A stretch of 64,000 bases of DNA from Verrucomicrobiaceae bacterium (GTDB lineage: Bacteria > Verrucomicrobiota > Verrucomicrobiia > Verrucomicrobiales > Verrucomicrobiaceae): assembly GCA_947466075.1 (NCBI GenBank), contig CANIBP010000013.1, forward strand, positions 1 to 64,000, written 5' to 3'. The number at the start of each line of letters is the position of its first letter. Positions within the stretch are counted from its first letter, which is position 1. The position numbers and the translations under genes were made by a program. Of the stretch, positions 7,372-15,891 are shown piece by piece. The notes below the pieces were generated by a model. It was not told the origin of the DNA and searched no databases. It saw only the letters and a list, made by a program, of their open reading frames with translations.

Positions 7372-8949
7372 TCATTTCGCCTTCTTCTTCGGCTTTGCGG
7401 TAGGTGATTTCTTGCGGACCACCACCTCGACAGCGTTCTGCTGCGGCATCCCTTTCGTACTGCGGCCATCGGTAACGATTTTTTCGAGTTGAGCTGTCAT
7501 CTTGGAGACGATGTCCGGCTTTTCACTCTGGAGATTGGTCTTCTCACTGATGTCATTCTCCAGATTGTAAAGCTGAGTGTCGGGAAGACCTTGCTCGCCG
7601 GGGCTGCCGGGTTTGGGATCGCTCCAGCCACCGGAACCGGCGCAGAGTTCGAGTTTCCATGCGCCTTCACGCAGCGCAAAGGAACCGTTGATCGAATGAT
7701 GGATGACGCTCTGCCGCACAGTTTTGCCGGATTCGCCGAGCAGAGTCGAAAGAAAGCTGAAGCTGTCTTCTGCGGCGTTGTCAGGCAGCTTCACATGAAG
7801 AATGTCAGCAGCGGTGGCGGTGAAATCGGTGAGGCAGACGAGTTGGGCGGATTTTTGGTCGGCTTTGACCTTCGCCGGCCAGCGCACGATGAAGGGCACG
7901 CGATGACCACCGTCGAAGATGTCCGCTTTGTGGCCACGATAGATCGCGCTGGGGTTGTGACCGAAGGTTGCGAGCTTGGGGTAATCAGCGCTCGGGGAGC
8001 AGCCGTTGTCGCTCGTCACGATGATGAGCGTGTCCTTGGCGATGCCGCTTTCTTCCGTGGCACGCATGATCTGGCCGATGGTGTCATCGGTTTGCATGAC
8101 GAAATCGGCGTAGAGGCTGATACCGCTTTTGCCCTGCCATTCCTGGCTTGGCAGGATCGGCGTGTGCGGTGAGTTCAGCGGCAGGTAGAGGAAAAAGGGC
8201 TCGCCTTTCTTCGCGGCGGCGGCCTTCTCCTGAATGAGCTTCGTCGCATGCTGTGTGAGTGTGGGCAGCACGTCCTCGCCACGGAAACCAGGTGAGCCGG
8301 GGCCTTCGCGAGTGAAGGATTTTTTGTCTCCAGCCGCGTTCATCTCCAGTTTCATCGTCTCGGTGGGATTCGCCTGCACATGATCGTTCTCGATGAAGCA
8401 ATACGGCACCATGTCCAGCGAGGCGCTGATGCCGAAGTAGGTGTCAAAGCCGACGCTGGTTGGCCCGTTGGTGATCGGCTTCGCATAATCGACGTTCTTC
8501 ACCTGCTCCGGCGTTTCGATGTTCAATGCGCTGACTTCACCGGTGCGTTGCCAGTCCATGCCGAGATGCCATTTGCCGACACAATGCGTCGAGTAGCCCT
8601 GTGCCTTGAGCATGCTGGCGACGGTCAGACGGTCCTGCTCAATCAAGCGCGGACTCAGGCCGCCGAGCACACCGCTTTGCAGCTTCGTGCGCCAGGCGTA
8701 GCGGCCGGTCATGATGCCGTAACGGGTCGGGGTGCAGACGCTGGAGCCGGAGTGGGCGTCGGTAAAGGTCATGCCTTCTTTGGCGAGACGATCCATGTGC
8801 GGCGTGGCGATCTTGCCCTCGGGATTGAGGCATTTCACATCACCAGTGCCGAGGTCATCGCATAGGATGAAGATGATGTTCGGTTGGTCGGCTGCGGTGG
8901 CAGCGACGGAGAGGAAGGTGAGACAAAGCAGGGCCAGGAGTCGGTTCAT
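7372..8949 (-). CDS. exported arylsulfatase-type sulfatase
   Basis: A 525-residue sulfatase with a signal peptide (residues 1-20, ending VAATAA). The metal-binding start FILCDDLGTGD is at about residues 27-37, and the sulfatase signature with the modified cysteine reads SSVCTPTRYGIMTGR, Cys at about 72 (C-x-P-x-R, converted to formylglycine by an anaerobic or aerobic maturase). IIVTSDNGC (about 300) supplies another metal-site Asp. It would remove sulfate from a polysaccharide or other ester in the periplasm or outside. No maturase gene lies in the window. The tail is Lys-rich (KKSPTAKPKKKAK). Confidence 0.94.
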   Translation of the reverse strand: MNRLLALLCLTFLSVAATAADQPNIIFILCDDLGTGDVKCLNPEGKIATPHMDRLAKEGMTFTDAHSGSSVCTPTRYGIMTGRYAWRTKLQSGVLGGLSPRLIEQDRLTVASMLKAQGYSTHCVGKWHLGMDWQRTGEVSALNIETPEQVKNVDYAKPITNGPTSVGFDTYFGISASLDMVPYCFIENDHVQANPTETMKLEMNAAGDKKSFTREGPGSPGFRGEDVLPTLTQHATKLIQEKAAAAKKGEPFFLYLPLNSPHTPILPSQEWQGKSGISLYADFVMQTDDTIGQIMRATEESGIAKDTLIIVTSDNGCSPSADYPKLATFGHNPSAIYRGHKADIFDGGHRVPFIVRWPAKVKADQKSAQLVCLTDFTATAADILHVKLPDNAAEDSFSFLSTLLGESGKTVRQSVIHHSINGSFALREGAWKLELCAGSGGWSDPKPGSPGEQGLPDTQLYNLENDISEKTNLQSEKPDIVSKMTAQLEKIVTDGRSTKGMPQQNAVEVVVRKKSPTAKPKKKAK

Positions 8950-8966
8950 GGTCCACTGGAACGCGT

Positions 8967-9203
8967 TCAGTCCTCCGAGCTATCGAGATATTCCAGCGCC
9001 TTGGAGAAACTGGCCTGCGTGAGGAAGTGATTCAGCCGTGGCGGCAGTTGCGCACGCAGCCGCTGATGCTCGGTCATGATCTCCTCGGAGACGTTTTTGA
9101 GTGCCTCCAGATGCGTCTCTGCATCACGGTCCCGAAACGCATGATCGGCGATGAGATCGAGACGACGTTGGAGAAGCGTGCGGAGATGAGCGTGGTCGGA
9201 CAT
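8967..9203 (-). CDS. small hypothetical alpha-helical protein (78 aa)
   Basis: ATG 9203 opens a 78-residue, charged, helical protein (MSDHAHLRTLLQRRLDL ... ALEYLDSSED). I do not recognise the family. It is 17 bases upstream of the sulfatase gene on the same strand, so the two are likely co-transcribed. The open frame runs without stop back into the broken SMP-30 gene, but the join passes through a palindromic repeat and a frameshifted stop, so the start at 9203 is preferred. An alternative is that the present sequence encodes a chimeric 282-residue product starting near 9815. Confidence 0.6.
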   Translation of the reverse strand: MSDHAHLRTLLQRRLDLIADHAFRDRDAETHLEALKNVSEEIMTEHQRLRAQLPPRLNHFLTQASFSKALEYLDSSED

Positions 9204-9253
9204 GCGGCGAGTATGGAGCGCCGACGAGCCTTCGGCAAGGAGCGCGGGCTTGC

Positions 9254-9317
9254 AGTAGTGCGGGCAATCTTGCCCGCGAAGGCCGCGTTCGACTCGGGCA
9301 AGATTGCCCGAGCTACT
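9254..9317. repeat. palindromic REP-like element touching the stop of the esterase/SMP-30 gene
   Basis: Arms 9254-9276 and 9295-9317 are complementary at 21 of 23 positions, and each arm contains its own palindrome (cgggcaa/ttgcccg). Its right edge overlaps the first base of the stop codon expected for the esterase/SMP-30 gene, and the next gene starts 50 bases beyond the other edge. Its sequence differs from the element at 6136-6210. Confidence 0.72.
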
Positions 9318-11167
9318 CAGAGCTTCGGCGGCGCGGGCTTGATGGGGGGGCTGTTGGCCGCTGACGACGCCTTTGGCCTTCGTCGGTCGTTTGTAGGTGT
9401 GTGTCTTGAAACGTTTGTCCCAGCAAGCAACGAACAACTCGCTGAGGTCTTTGCCGCCGAAGCAGAGGTCTTTAGGCTCATGCGGTGTAGGGATGATGAA
9501 GTTCACACGTCCTGCCTGATCGCAAACCTGAATGCCAAGCGAGGTCGCAACATAGAGCCAGCCGTTAGTATCCACGCACATCGCATTGGTTTTTACTGGG
9601 TAAGTAAGCCCGTAAGGATTCTCGGTGAGATAAAAAGGCTGTCCATACTGGAACAATGGCGGTTCATCACGGAGCTGCACACAATCGATCCGTCCGTCGT
9701 CGCCTGTGATATAGAGCAGACTTTGATCCGGCGAGAGGCAGATCAAACCACCCGACGAAATCAGAACATCAGACTGAAGTTTCTCACCGTGAAGGTAGTG
9801 GTAACGCCCGTCCATATCGACCCTGCCGATCAGGGCATCATTGCCTCATGCGAAATACAATCTGCCTGAATGGTCGCAGCAGATGCTCCCATGCCGGGAG
9901 TACGGCAGGTCGTAGATGTTGCCCTTATCTCCAAATCTCACTTCCTGTTCCACCCGTCCGTCTTGGGTGATGTCCACGATCCGTGCATACTTTTTGGGAT
10001 GCTCGGCATTGAAAAAGAGGCGCATGCGGTTGTTTGGCCCTGCTCGAAAGCCGCTGACCCCGCCTGCGACGCGGACTTTGATCTCCTCTTTTTTCCAGAA
10101 GCATCGATCCGGACAAACAAGACGATATCTTGCTCAGGCGAAGGCTTGTGGATAAACACGGAACCATCCGCCATGGATGCCATCTCAGGGGAAAGCTGCG
10201 GGTAATCCGACTCCGGCTTCTCAGGCTCCTGCAAGAGGCTTTCCCACTTCCCATCTCCCACCACCTCATACCCTTTCCACTTCGACTCGCCTTTCGGATT
10301 CGCTTTGATCTCGATGTTCGTCTGCCAGTCGCGCCAGAGCCAGCGCATCACGTCGGGGAAGATTTGGGTGGCGTGCTTGGCGTTGTGGCCGCCTACGCCC
10401 CAGGCGTGGTTCACGTCGTAGCCAGCCCAGGTGAGGCTGCGTTCCATCATCTGGTTGGCCATCCACCAGTCGCCGCAGTAGAGGTTGTTGTCGCCGGTGC
10501 CGCTTTGGAGAAAGACGCGGAGGGGCTTGGGCTCGAATTTGCGGACGAGGACGGGCAGTTGATCTGCCCCGTGAATGCCGACGTAGGTGCCCACGCCGGT
10601 GAAGACGCGGCGGAAGCGGTCGGGGCGATGCCACGCGGCCATGAAGGCGCAGATGCCGCCGCGGCTGTTGCCGGAGATGGCGGCGTGATTGGGATCGGTG
10701 CTGAGTTTGAGGGCGTGCTTGGCCTCAATGGCGGGCAGGAACTCGTTGAGCAGGAACTGCGAATAGGTGTCAGTGACGCTGTCGCACTCGTAGCTGCGGT
10801 TGAAGCGCGGCAAGGCGTTGTCATTCGCGGCGGGGACGACGCCGGGCTTGATGAAGATGCCGACGAGCGGGGAGATTTGCTTCTTCGCGATGAGGTTGTC
10901 GAAGACGACGGGCGCCTGATAGATGACGCCATCCTGGAAGACCATGAAGGCGGCGGGCTTTGTTTTATCGAAACCGGCGGGCAGGTAGATCTGGTAGTCG
11001 CGCTCGGTGCCGGGGAAGACGCTGCTTTCCTTCGCGGTGTAGCTGTCCTTGAGCAGCGTGCCCTTCGGCACGTTGGGCTGCGGCTGGGAGTCCGCCGTGA
11101 GCGGGAAGTCGGGCTCGGCGGCTAGCAGGAACGGAGCGAGAAGCAGGAAAGTGACGGTCGGGCGCAT
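9317..11167 (-). pseudogene. exported esterase fused to an SMP-30/gluconolactonase propeller, broken at three places
   Basis: From ATG 11167 a signal peptide (MRPTVTFLLLAPFLLAAEP) leads into an esterase-D-like alpha/beta hydrolase: nucleophile motif GNSRGG about residue 166-171, likely catalytic His in GGHNAKHATQIFPDVMRWLW. The frame is lost at an A6 run (plus 10089-10094). One extra A lets it continue as EEIKVRVAGGVSGFRAGPNN, an SMP-30 propeller. An in-frame TGA (9846-9848) then interrupts LYFA-GNDALIGRVDMDG. A second indel at C7 (plus G7, 9344-9350) hides the natural ending QPPIKPAPPKL and its stop at 9317-9319. The intact family would be a secreted carbohydrate esterase with about 610 residues. 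Translation today would stop in the first frame at 9938. Confidence 0.78.
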
Positions 11168-11233
11168 GTGCCGATGCTGGAAGAAACGAATTCGGGCCGC
11201 CAGTGTGATTTTGTGCCGGTATCTCCGTCCACT

Positions 11234-11491
11234 TCACTTGGTTACATCAATGTCATGCGTCTTTGGCGCAGGCTTGTTTCCATCGCCTTTGCGCTTGAGG
11301 AAGTGGCCGATATCGAGGCCGAAGTAGGCGAGGCAGTTGATGAGCAAAGCCGTGGCCGCCGCTTCATCCAGATTGCCAAAGATCGGGATGTTGTCGGGGA
11401 TGAACTCCGCGACGCCAAAGCTAATGTTCAGCAGGTACAGGGCCGAGAGGATGCCGGAGGCGAGCACCAGGAGATCGCGAATCAGTTTCAT
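11234..11491 (-). CDS. DUF1232 family small membrane protein
   Basis: An 85-residue protein with two hydrophobic helices. The stretch FIPDNIPIFGNLDEAAATALL (about residues 30-50) is the DUF1232 (YkvA-like) core, where 'DxIP-x-x-G-x-(I/L)D(D/E)A' is conserved. A charged hydrophilic tail follows (HFLKRKGDGNKPAPKTHD). Function of the family is not established. It lies between the broken esterase gene and glnS, all on the minus strand, with spacings over 60 bases. Start ATG 11491 is the only sensible one. Confidence 0.75.
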   Translation of the reverse strand: MKLIRDLLVLASGILSALYLLNISFGVAEFIPDNIPIFGNLDEAAATALLINCLAYFGLDIGHFLKRKGDGNKPAPKTHDIDVTK

Positions 11492-11606
11492 GAGATGTGT
11501 GGGGGTGAAGAAGACACTGCGTATTGTGCGCAGGATATTGTCGCTCCGTCAAAACATCCTTGGGCGGAATTTGGAATGCCCGAGGACTGCTGCTGAAAAG
11601 CACGAT

Positions 11607-13307
11607 TTACTTCTTCACCCACCCATCCTTCAGTGTGACCGTGCGATTAAACACCGGCGCGCCGGGCTTGGAGTCGATCGGGTCGGCGTAGAAGTAGGCG
11701 ACGCGTTCGAACTGCCAGTGGGTGCCAGGGGCGGCGGCCTTGAGGCTGGGTTCGAGTTTCGCGTTGGGGATGACCTCCAATGAGGCGGCATTGAGGAACT
11801 GGGTGAAGTCGCCGTCTTCGCCAGCGTCGGCATCCGGAGTTTCGACGGTGAAGAGGCGGTCGTAAAGGCGCACGGGGGCGTCAATGGCGTGGCGGGCGCT
11901 GACCCAGTGAATGATGCCTTTGGGCTTGGTGCGGCCTTCGGGCTTTTTGCCGTGGCGGGTGGTGTCGTCGTAGGTGCAGCGAAGTTCGATGATGTTGCCA
12001 GCGTCGTCTTTAATGACGTCCTGGCAGATGATGCAGAAGGCGAACTTGAGGCGCACTTCACCGCCGGGTTTGAGGCGGTGGAAGCCATCGGAGGGCAACT
12101 CCATGAAGTCGTCGGACTCGATGTAAAGCTCGCGGCAGAGCGGCACTTGGCGTGTGCCTGCGGCGGGGTCTTCGGGATGGTTGGCGGCTTCGAAGTGTTC
12201 AACTAGGTCCTCGGGGTAGTTGGTGAGGACGACTTTGATCGGGCGCAGCACACCGTAAGCGCGATGGGAGATTTTGTTGAGGTCCTCGCGGATGGCGTGC
12301 TCCAGCAAGGCGATCTCGGTGAGGGAGTTGAACTTGGTGAGGCCGATGGTTTTGCAGAAGCTGCGAATGGCGGCAGCGGTGATGCCACGACGACGCAAAC
12401 CACTGATGGTGGGCATGCGTGGGTCGTCCCAGCCGTTGACGAGGTCTTCTTTGACGAGGCGGAGCAGCTTGCGCTTGCTCATCACGGTGTAGGTGAGGTT
12501 CAGGCGGGCGAACTCGCGCTGATACGGCTGCCCGGGCAGGCCATCGATGTTGTTGATGAGCCACTCATACAGCGGGCGGTGAATCTCGAACTCGAGCGTG
12601 CAGAGGCTGTGCGTGATGGACTCCAGCGCGTCGCTGAGCGGATGCGCGTAGTCATACATGGGGTAGATGCACCACGCGTCGCCGGTGCGGTGGTGATGCG
12701 CGTGCAGGATGCGGTAGAGGGCGGGATCACGCAGGTGCATGTTCTTCGAGGCCATGTCGATCTTCGCACGGAGGACTTTTTCGCCTTCCTTAAACTCCCC
12801 TGCCCTCATGCGGCGGAAGAGATCGAGGTTTTCCTCGACGCTGCGGTCCGCGCAGGCGCTGCGCGTGCCTGGAGAGGTCACCGTGCCGCGATTCGCGCGC
12901 ATCTCCTCCTGCGTTTGGTCATCCACATAGGCGAGGCCCTTGGTGATGAGCTGCTCGGCGAATTGATAGAGCTTCTCAAAGTAATCGCTGGCGTAGAAAA
13001 GGTGCTCGCCCCAGTCGAAGCCGAGCCATTTCACGTCGGCCATGATGCTATCGACGTACTCGACCTCTTCCTTGGTAGGATTGGTGTCGTCAAAACGCAG
13101 ATGGCAGCGGGCATTCGGCGCGTGTTCCTGTGCGAGGCCGAAGTTGAGGCAGATGCTCTTCGCGTGGCCGATGTGGAGGTAGCCATTGGGCTCTGGCGGG
13201 AAACGGGTGACGACCTGACCGCCGTTATGACCGGCTGCGAGGTCGGCAGCGATCATTTCACGGATGAAATCGAGAGGGGCGGGAGGTGTGGCGGCGGCTT
13301 CGGACAT
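11607..13307 (-). CDS. glnS: glutaminyl-tRNA synthetase
   Basis: Class I synthetase of 566 residues. The HIGH motif reads PPEPNGYLHIGHAK (HIGH at about 45-48) and the KMSKS-equivalent reads VMSKRKL (about residue 260). The length and the C-terminal anticodon-binding barrels match bacterial GlnRS (E. coli 554). It charges tRNA-Gln with glutamine in the cytoplasm. Start ATG 13307 (MSEAAATPP) fits the family better than the 12-codon extension to 13343. A tRNA-Gln(CUG) gene lies in this window at about 0.9 kb. It is divergent from the SAICAR-synthetase-like gene, with 111 bases between. Confidence 0.95.
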   Translation of the reverse strand: MSEAAATPPAPLDFIREMIAADLAAGHNGGQVVTRFPPEPNGYLHIGHAKSICLNFGLAQEHAPNARCHLRFDDTNPTKEEVEYVDSIMADVKWLGFDWGEHLFYASDYFEKLYQFAEQLITKGLAYVDDQTQEEMRANRGTVTSPGTRSACADRSVEENLDLFRRMRAGEFKEGEKVLRAKIDMASKNMHLRDPALYRILHAHHHRTGDAWCIYPMYDYAHPLSDALESITHSLCTLEFEIHRPLYEWLINNIDGLPGQPYQREFARLNLTYTVMSKRKLLRLVKEDLVNGWDDPRMPTISGLRRRGITAAAIRSFCKTIGLTKFNSLTEIALLEHAIREDLNKISHRAYGVLRPIKVVLTNYPEDLVEHFEAANHPEDPAAGTRQVPLCRELYIESDDFMELPSDGFHRLKPGGEVRLKFAFCIICQDVIKDDAGNIIELRCTYDDTTRHGKKPEGRTKPKGIIHWVSARHAIDAPVRLYDRLFTVETPDADAGEDGDFTQFLNAASLEVIPNAKLEPSLKAAAPGTHWQFERVAYFYADPIDSKPGAPVFNRTVTLKDGWVKK

Positions 13308-13330
13308 GGAGGGCGGAGTTTGGGCCGAAA

Positions 13331-13362
13331 GTTTAAAGTTCAAAGTTTAAACTTCAACGTTC
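13331..13362. repeat. AAGTTTAAA/GTTCAAAGT simple-sequence patch
   Basis: Overlapping copies of gtttaaagttcaaagttt and its complement sit in the gap between glnS and the purC-like gene. A closely related patch (aactttgaactttgaac) sits at 26818-26845 in front of another gene. Confidence 0.55.
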
Positions 13363-13418
13363 GCGACTTGGTGTTCGCAGTTGCACGAGGGCGGAATCCG
13401 TTGTTTTTCAGGCCAACC

Positions 13419-14729
13419 ATGCCCCACCCTGCCCCAGCGCCCACGCACCTCGATATCTCGAAACTCGGCGAGCCCGTCTATCGCGGCTCCGTGCAGAATC
13501 TTTATGCGGTGCCGGATCATCCGGGCTTCGTGGTGTGCGAAACGACGCCTGCGGGTTCGGTGTTCGACGTGGGATCGATCTTCAACATCGAGGGCAATGA
13601 CTTGAACCGTGCGATCTTCCGCCACGCGATGTACTCACGCCTCGGCAAGCCGGAGACCTGGCAGCGGGTGAAAGCGGCCATCGAAAAGACGCCGATGGAA
13701 GAATCCTGGCGCAAAGAACTACTCAGCGGGCCGATGGAGACGATGCTGGAGCGCGGCGCGCACACACATCACGTCGGCATGGTGGATGCGAAGACCGGCG
13801 AGATCGTGCGCGACGGCCTGCCAAAGAATCCGAGCTGCTACAACGTCGTGCGCCGCTTCCCGGTGATGCATCCGCCGCAGCGGAACTTGCTGGGCACGCA
13901 TGTGTTTGATTATGCCCAGTTCCACCAGAGCGCGACGTATGTGGTGCCGCTGGAATACATCGTGCGTTTCGGTGTGACGAGCGGTTCGTCGATCTTGAAG
14001 AAGTATCAAAGCCTCAGCGACGCCGCGAAACGTGGCTATGAGCAAGAACTCGGTCTCTCCAAGCCAATGGGCGTGTGGGAGATGCTGGAGCGGCCGATTT
14101 ACGACCTGACAAGCAAGTACGAGCCGGAAGACCGTGCCGTGAGCAAGCAGGAGGCACTCATGATGTCCGGCCTGAGCAGCGATGATTTTCTGCACACCGT
14201 TAAATTAGCCATCCTTGGCGGCTGGGCCGTGCGCGAGCTGTTGGAGAGCGCGGGGCTGCTGCTGTGGGATCTGAAATGGGAATTCGCCGTGAATCGCGAG
14301 GAACTGCTGTTTGTCGACACCATCGACGCCGATTCCTTCCGCGGCACGACGTTCCTCGATGTCGAAGGCCGCAAGCTGGTGATTCACTACAACAAGCAAG
14401 CGATGCGCGACTACTACCGCCTCGTGCATCCCGACTGGTATGCCGGAATCAACGAAGCAAAGACCCAGGCGCAGAAAATGGGCATTCCCTTCAAGCAGGT
14501 GCTCAAAGCAGGTCAGAACGAAGGCATCTGGCCGCAGACTCCGGTGGTGGATGCCGCGTTCATTGATTTACAGGCCCGCAAGACAGCGCTGATTCGACAG
14601 CACGTTGCCTCCGAACGCGATGCCGCAGCCATCCGTGCCGATTTGCAGGCCACGGGCGCGGCGGAGGTCGAGTTTTACCGCCAGCGCGGTCTGCTGAATG
14701 AACTGCTAAAGGCAAATGCGGTAAGCTAA
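13419..14729 (+). CDS. SAICAR synthetase family protein, long form
   Basis: A 436-residue protein of the phosphoribosylaminoimidazole-succinocarboxamide synthase fold (purine pathway: CAIR plus aspartate plus ATP to SAICAR). Evidence: YRGSVQNLYAVPD near residues 20-32 resembles the G-K-(V/T)-(R/K)-x-(I/L)-Y start of PurC, TSGSSILKKYQ, and the late LLWDLKWEFAVN ... LFVDTIDADSFR (about 281-303), which matches the PurC 'L-x-D-x-K-x-E-F ... D-x-(I/L/E)-x-(T/P)-D-(S/A)-x-R' block. Bacterial PurC is normally about 240 residues; this form is much longer. Start ATG 13419 (MPHPAPAPTHLD) is used; the open frame to its left is only the antisense of glnS. Confidence 0.8.
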   Translation: MPHPAPAPTHLDISKLGEPVYRGSVQNLYAVPDHPGFVVCETTPAGSVFDVGSIFNIEGNDLNRAIFRHAMYSRLGKPETWQRVKAAIEKTPMEESWRKELLSGPMETMLERGAHTHHVGMVDAKTGEIVRDGLPKNPSCYNVVRRFPVMHPPQRNLLGTHVFDYAQFHQSATYVVPLEYIVRFGVTSGSSILKKYQSLSDAAKRGYEQELGLSKPMGVWEMLERPIYDLTSKYEPEDRAVSKQEALMMSGLSSDDFLHTVKLAILGGWAVRELLESAGLLLWDLKWEFAVNREELLFVDTIDADSFRGTTFLDVEGRKLVIHYNKQAMRDYYRLVHPDWYAGINEAKTQAQKMGIPFKQVLKAGQNEGIWPQTPVVDAAFIDLQARKTALIRQHVASERDAAAIRADLQATGAAEVEFYRQRGLLNELLKANAVS

Positions 14730-14818
14730 ATTGACCGTAAGACATGCAGACAAAATGCTTGCGTGCTGAAAGGGAGGGTTTACAGATTGCGCCCCTTTCT
14801 TCGGGAGGGGAACGTGAT

Positions 14819-14890
14819 TCCTGAGTAGCTCAGCGGTAGAGCGGGTGGCTGTTAACCACTAGGTCGTAGGTTCGAACCCTACCTCAGGAG
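14819..14890 (+). tRNA. tRNA-Asn (GUU)
   Basis: Acceptor TCCTGAG/CTCAGGA is perfect, the D-arm is gctc/gagc, the anticodon stem GGTGG/CCACT has loop CTGTTAA (anticodon GTT), and the T-arm is GTAGG-TTCGAAC-CCTAC. The discriminator is G and CCA is encoded at 14891-14893. It is followed 20 bases later by tRNA-Met, probably as one transcript. Confidence 0.95.
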
Positions 14891-14912
14891 CCATTTCAAA
14901 AATGACATTACC

Positions 14913-14984
<72 letters not shown>

Positions 14985-15009
14985 CCAAATGGTGGCCCAC
15001 ATATCAGGA

Positions 15010-15696
15010 CTAAAATCCTGATTCTTTTTTTGCCTCATACAACGAGGCAATGCCAAAGGTCAGTGGCGTTGTCGTGGCCGTTTGGAAGCCATTGGAGCAA
15101 ATCAGAATCTCCATGTCCTTGCCTGATGGAAAGCGCTCGATGGAACCACAGAGATAGACATAGGCGTCACGTTTGCCGGTGATCCAGCCAGCGATGCGGG
15201 GCATAATCTGCTTCAAGTAGAAAAGGTAGAGTTGGCGAATGCCAGTAAAGCGCGGGATGGAGAAATCGAGCACGAACAGACTGCCCCCGGGTCGCAGGAC
15301 GCGGCTCATTTCCTGCAAGGCGGCGGGCCAGGAAGCCATGTTGCGTAGGCCAAAGGCAACGGTGAGCACATCAAAAACGCCATCCTGGAATGGCAGGGCA
15401 AGGCCGTCGGCAGCGATGAGAGTGTGAAAGCGGCGTGCTTGAGCCTCACGCATCATTGGGACGGAAAAGTCAGCACCAAGCACCTTGGCAGCGGGACAGG
15501 CCGATTGAATGGCTTGTGCGAGATCGCCACTGCCGGTGGCGAGATCAAGAACGCGCTGCGGCTTGAGTGCGGCGATGCGTTTGGCCGTGGTGCGCCGCCA
15601 GAGGCAGTCGATACCGAGGCTCAGCACATGATTCGCGAGCACGTAACGCGACGCGATTCCCGCAAATGCCTGCCTAACGAATCCTGCGTCCTGCAT
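15010..15696 (-). CDS. menG: demethylmenaquinone methyltransferase (UbiE/MenG family)
   Basis: A 228-residue class I SAM methyltransferase. The SAM-binding motif is VLDLATGSGDLAQA (about 49-62), followed by GADFSVPMM and the family signature FDVLTVAFGLRNM (about 108-120) with VLRPGGSLFVLDFS. UbiE/MenG methylates demethylmenaquinone to menaquinone at the membrane. The window also has menF and menD but no ubiquinone-specific genes, so the menaquinone role is favoured. It is convergent with the tRNA-Asn/Met transcript and the tRNA-Leu gene is just upstream on the same strand. Confidence 0.9.
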   Translation of the reverse strand: MQDAGFVRQAFAGIASRYVLANHVLSLGIDCLWRRTTAKRIAALKPQRVLDLATGSGDLAQAIQSACPAAKVLGADFSVPMMREAQARRFHTLIAADGLALPFQDGVFDVLTVAFGLRNMASWPAALQEMSRVLRPGGSLFVLDFSIPRFTGIRQLYLFYLKQIMPRIAGWITGKRDAYVYLCGSIERFPSGKDMEILICSNGFQTATTTPLTFGIASLYEAKKESGF

Positions 15697-15746
15697 GTGA
15701 ATTGATGTTTAACCGGTCACCCCTGCGGCACGGTGCCGCTGGATGG

Positions 15747-15828
15747 TGCTCACGACTGGACTCGAACCAGCACGATGTTACTCACTAGAACCTGAATCTA
15801 GCGCGTCTACCAATTCCGCCACGTGAGC
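15747..15828 (-). tRNA. tRNA-Leu (CAG)
   Basis: Minus strand: acceptor GCTCACG/CGTGAGC is perfect, the D-arm is GCGGAATTGGTAGACGCGC as typical of Leu, the anticodon stem CTAGA/TCTAG has loop TTCAGGT (anticodon CAG), a long variable arm marks class II, and the T-arm is CTGG-TTCGAGT-CCAG. CCA is encoded at 15744-15746. Confidence 0.95.
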
Positions 15829-15891
15829 AAAGGAGTCGGGTTGACCGGGACAGCGAGTCTTGACCACGGCACAGATTTCTCAAGCGGGAAA

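Noticed and set aside
12264..13418. Long plus-strand reading frame joined to the SAICAR-synthetase gene
   Set aside because: It is antisense to glnS, low in recognisable motifs, and the gene start at 13419 is well placed.
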